DNA of 64,000 nt from UBA7359 sp041689615 (lineage in GTDB: Bacteria; Pseudomonadota; Gammaproteobacteria; Eutrophobiales; Eutrophobiaceae): the NCBI GenBank assembly GCA_041689615.1, contig JBDNFW010000064.1, positions 80,614-144,613 on the forward strand, read 5' to 3'. A program made the position numbers and the translations under genes. The stretch's first letter is position 1. The number at the start of each line of letters is the position of its first letter. A model generated the notes under the pieces. That model ran no database searches. It had not been told where the DNA came from and saw only the letters and a program-made list of their open reading frames with translations. Positions 62,826 to 64,000 of this stretch are shown here, in pieces.

Positions 62826-63647
62826 ATGTGTCGGGTATTAAAGGTTCATCGCAGTGGCTTCTATTTTTGGTTGCACATGCCATTATCAAATAGAGCAAAA
62901 GCAGATAAACGACTGACACAACAGATTAGAGAAAGTTGGCATGGTAGTGGTTTTGTTTATGGCAGCCCACGTATTCACCAAGATTTAAAAGAAGAAGGTG
63001 AACGTTGTAGTGTGCATCGTGTTGCACGTTTAATGCGCAAAGCAAAGATTGCCGCACAACGTGGTTACAAACGTCGTTATGCGAAATCAGGACTGCCAAG
63101 TCATGTGGCACCGAATCAGTTGAAACAAGACTTTGCAGTGAGTCACCCTGACCATACGTGGGTCACAGACATTACCTATATTCGTACCTACGAAGGCTGG
63201 TTTTATTTAGCCGTGGTGATTGATTTGTATTCTCGTAAAGTGGTGGGTTGGTCGATGAATCACCGTATGGAAAAACATTTAGTAACGCAAGCCTTGTTAT
63301 CGGCAGTATGGCGACGAAAACCAACGCAAAGAGTCATTGTACATTCTGACCAAGGGACTCAATACACAAGTGATGAATGCCAACGATTTATGAAGCACCA
63401 TAATATTGATGCAAGCATGAGTCGGCGTGGTAATTGTCATGATAATGCGGTTGCTGAAAGTTTTTTTCACTCATTAAAACAAGAGCGAATTAAGCGTCGT
63501 ATTTATAAAACGCGTGATGAAGCACGCTTGGATATATTTGATTACATCGAGTGGTTTTACAATGCAAAACAGCGTCATAGCTACTGTGATAATATGTCGC
63601 CAACACAATTTGAAGAAACGTATTATTTAAACCGTCAGAATGTCTAG
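62826..63647 (+). CDS. IS3-family transposase OrfB, DDE integrase domain
   Basis: 273 residues as an independent frame, normally made as OrfAB fusion by -1 frameshift at 62739-62745. Catalytic DDE: Asp in HTWVTDITYI, Asp in VIHSDQGTQYTS and Glu in CHDNAVAESFF. HTH_21 domain (RIHQDLKEEGERCSVHRVARLM) precedes. The stop TAG overlaps a GTG (63647) that may now start the XRE gene. Confidence 0.96.
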   Translation: MCRVLKVHRSGFYFWLHMPLSNRAKADKRLTQQIRESWHGSGFVYGSPRIHQDLKEEGERCSVHRVARLMRKAKIAAQRGYKRRYAKSGLPSHVAPNQLKQDFAVSHPDHTWVTDITYIRTYEGWFYLAVVIDLYSRKVVGWSMNHRMEKHLVTQALLSAVWRRKPTQRVIVHSDQGTQYTSDECQRFMKHHNIDASMSRRGNCHDNAVAESFFHSLKQERIKRRIYKTRDEARLDIFDYIEWFYNAKQRHSYCDNMSPTQFEETYYLNRQNV

Positions 63648-64000
63648 TGAACCTTGGGAAGTTCAAACAGATCATTGAGGAACTAACCGGCTCCGGTAAA
63701 CGGTTGGTGAACTTACGTAAGTCAGAGGGTTATACACAAACCGAACTTGCCGATGAATTGGGTGTAACACAGAGAATGATTTCTTATTATGAAGGACATA
63801 GCGAGTTCCCGCCTTCGTCTTTGTTACCTAAGTTAGCACAGGTACTCGGTGTAACAACGGATGAACTGTTAGGGATTAAACCGATTAAGAAGTCGAAGAA
63901 ACCCGACACGCGATTACACAGACGGTTTCAACAGATTGAGAAGCTACCCACGAAAGATAAACGACAACTCACTCAGATTATTGATACATTTATTAAAGCG
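63647..64000 (+). CDS. XRE-family transcriptional regulator, 5' end altered by IS, runs off the window
   Basis: From 63666 the frame encodes KQIIEELTGSGKRLVNLRK, then an HTH_3 domain YTQTELADELGVTQRMISYYEG and PSSLLPKLAQVLGVTTDELLG, and a basic linker into a helical tail; it is open to the window end. The native start codons lie on the other side of the IS (62421). The IS right end offers a replacement GTG at 63647, in frame, reading MNLGKFKQIIEELTG, overlapping the transposase stop (TAGTG). So a chimeric protein may still be made if OrfB translation is coupled. Phage- or island-type repressor is likely. Confidence 0.8.
   Translation, partial: MNLGKFKQIIEELTGSGKRLVNLRKSEGYTQTELADELGVTQRMISYYEGHSEFPPSSLLPKLAQVLGVTTDELLGIKPIKKSKKPDTRLHRRFQQIEKLPTKDKRQLTQIIDTFIKA

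Larger units (their letters stand above)
62437..63665 (+). mobile_element. IS3-family insertion sequence, complete
   Basis: 1229 bp. Left end TGAACTTCCCAATATT (62437-) and right end, read inward on the minus strand, TGAACTTCCCAAGGTT (to 63665) share about 20 of the first 24 positions. A 3-bp target duplication AAC is perfect (62434-62436 and 63666-63668). The two overlapping-frame transposase genes and A6G slippery site are intact. The inverted repeats and DDE transposase place it in the IS3 family; the subgroup (IS51 or IS150-like) is uncertain. Confidence 0.93.

Noticed and set aside
1..64000. CRISPR arrays, rRNA operons and complete tRNA genes.
   Set aside because: No regularly spaced repeats, no rRNA-like GC-rich blocks and only one tRNA fragment were found.

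Overview
The window reads as the chromosome of an AT-rich gammaproteobacterium. Signs are the lepA-lepB-DUF4845-rnc-era-recO-pdxJ and yceD-rpmF-plsX-fabHDG-acpP-fabF-pabC-mltG-tmk-holB-pilZ-tatD gene strings, ZipA, DksA with GluQ-RS, RNase E, an RpoE/RseA/RseB/MucD envelope-stress locus and TonB-dependent vitamin B12 uptake. NadB (oxygen-using) and the B12 salvage genes suggest a free-living or facultative lifestyle. Gene order would fit the Thiotrichales-like gammaproteobacteria, but that is only an impression. No rRNA, complete tRNA or CRISPR array is present.

Layout. 1-358: start of an MFS transporter. 470-4054: promoter, cobalamin riboswitch, BtuB-like receptor, DUF6580 membrane protein and PduO-type adenosyltransferase, a uptake-and-activation unit for corrinoids. 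4205-11185: an accessory block with a SLOG plus four-TM protein overlapping a TPR/SLOG/class III nucleotidyl cyclase, a small exported protein, a terminator, and a TIR-TM-WD40 protein. This is the best candidate for an undescribed signalling or defence system. 11182-14736 (minus strand): retropepsin, GluQ-RS, DksA with a long lysine-rich tail, CysZ, QueF. 14933-21626: SMC, a 170-bp palindromic repeat, ZipA, LigA. 21696-24415 (minus): diguanylate cyclase, NadB. 24558-34624: sigma-E locus, then translation, secretion, RNA-processing and repair genes. 34686-41850: PrfC, RNase E, RluC, SppA, YceF. 41948-52940: fatty-acid synthesis supercluster from a strong promoter with almost no leader, then thymidylate kinase, DNA polymerase III delta prime, PilZ and TatD. 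52942-61706: class V aminotransferase, DUF4124 protein, HipBA toxin-antitoxin pair, GT22-like glycosyltransferase, PilZ protein, AsmA, radical SAM protein. 61750-64000: HU-like protein, a tRNA-Leu 3' fragment (probable attachment site), an intact IS3-family element with 3-bp target duplication, and an XRE regulator whose first codons were separated from the rest by that insertion.

Two themes run across the window. First, three housekeeping genes (gluQ, rnc, yceF) have no ATG, GTG or TTG at the conserved start of the protein and seem to use ATT or ATA; two of these have a good ribosome binding site. Second, c-di-GMP signalling is represented by one GGDEF protein and two PilZ proteins. All functional names rest on reading the translated sequence and recalling family motifs; no search was run.
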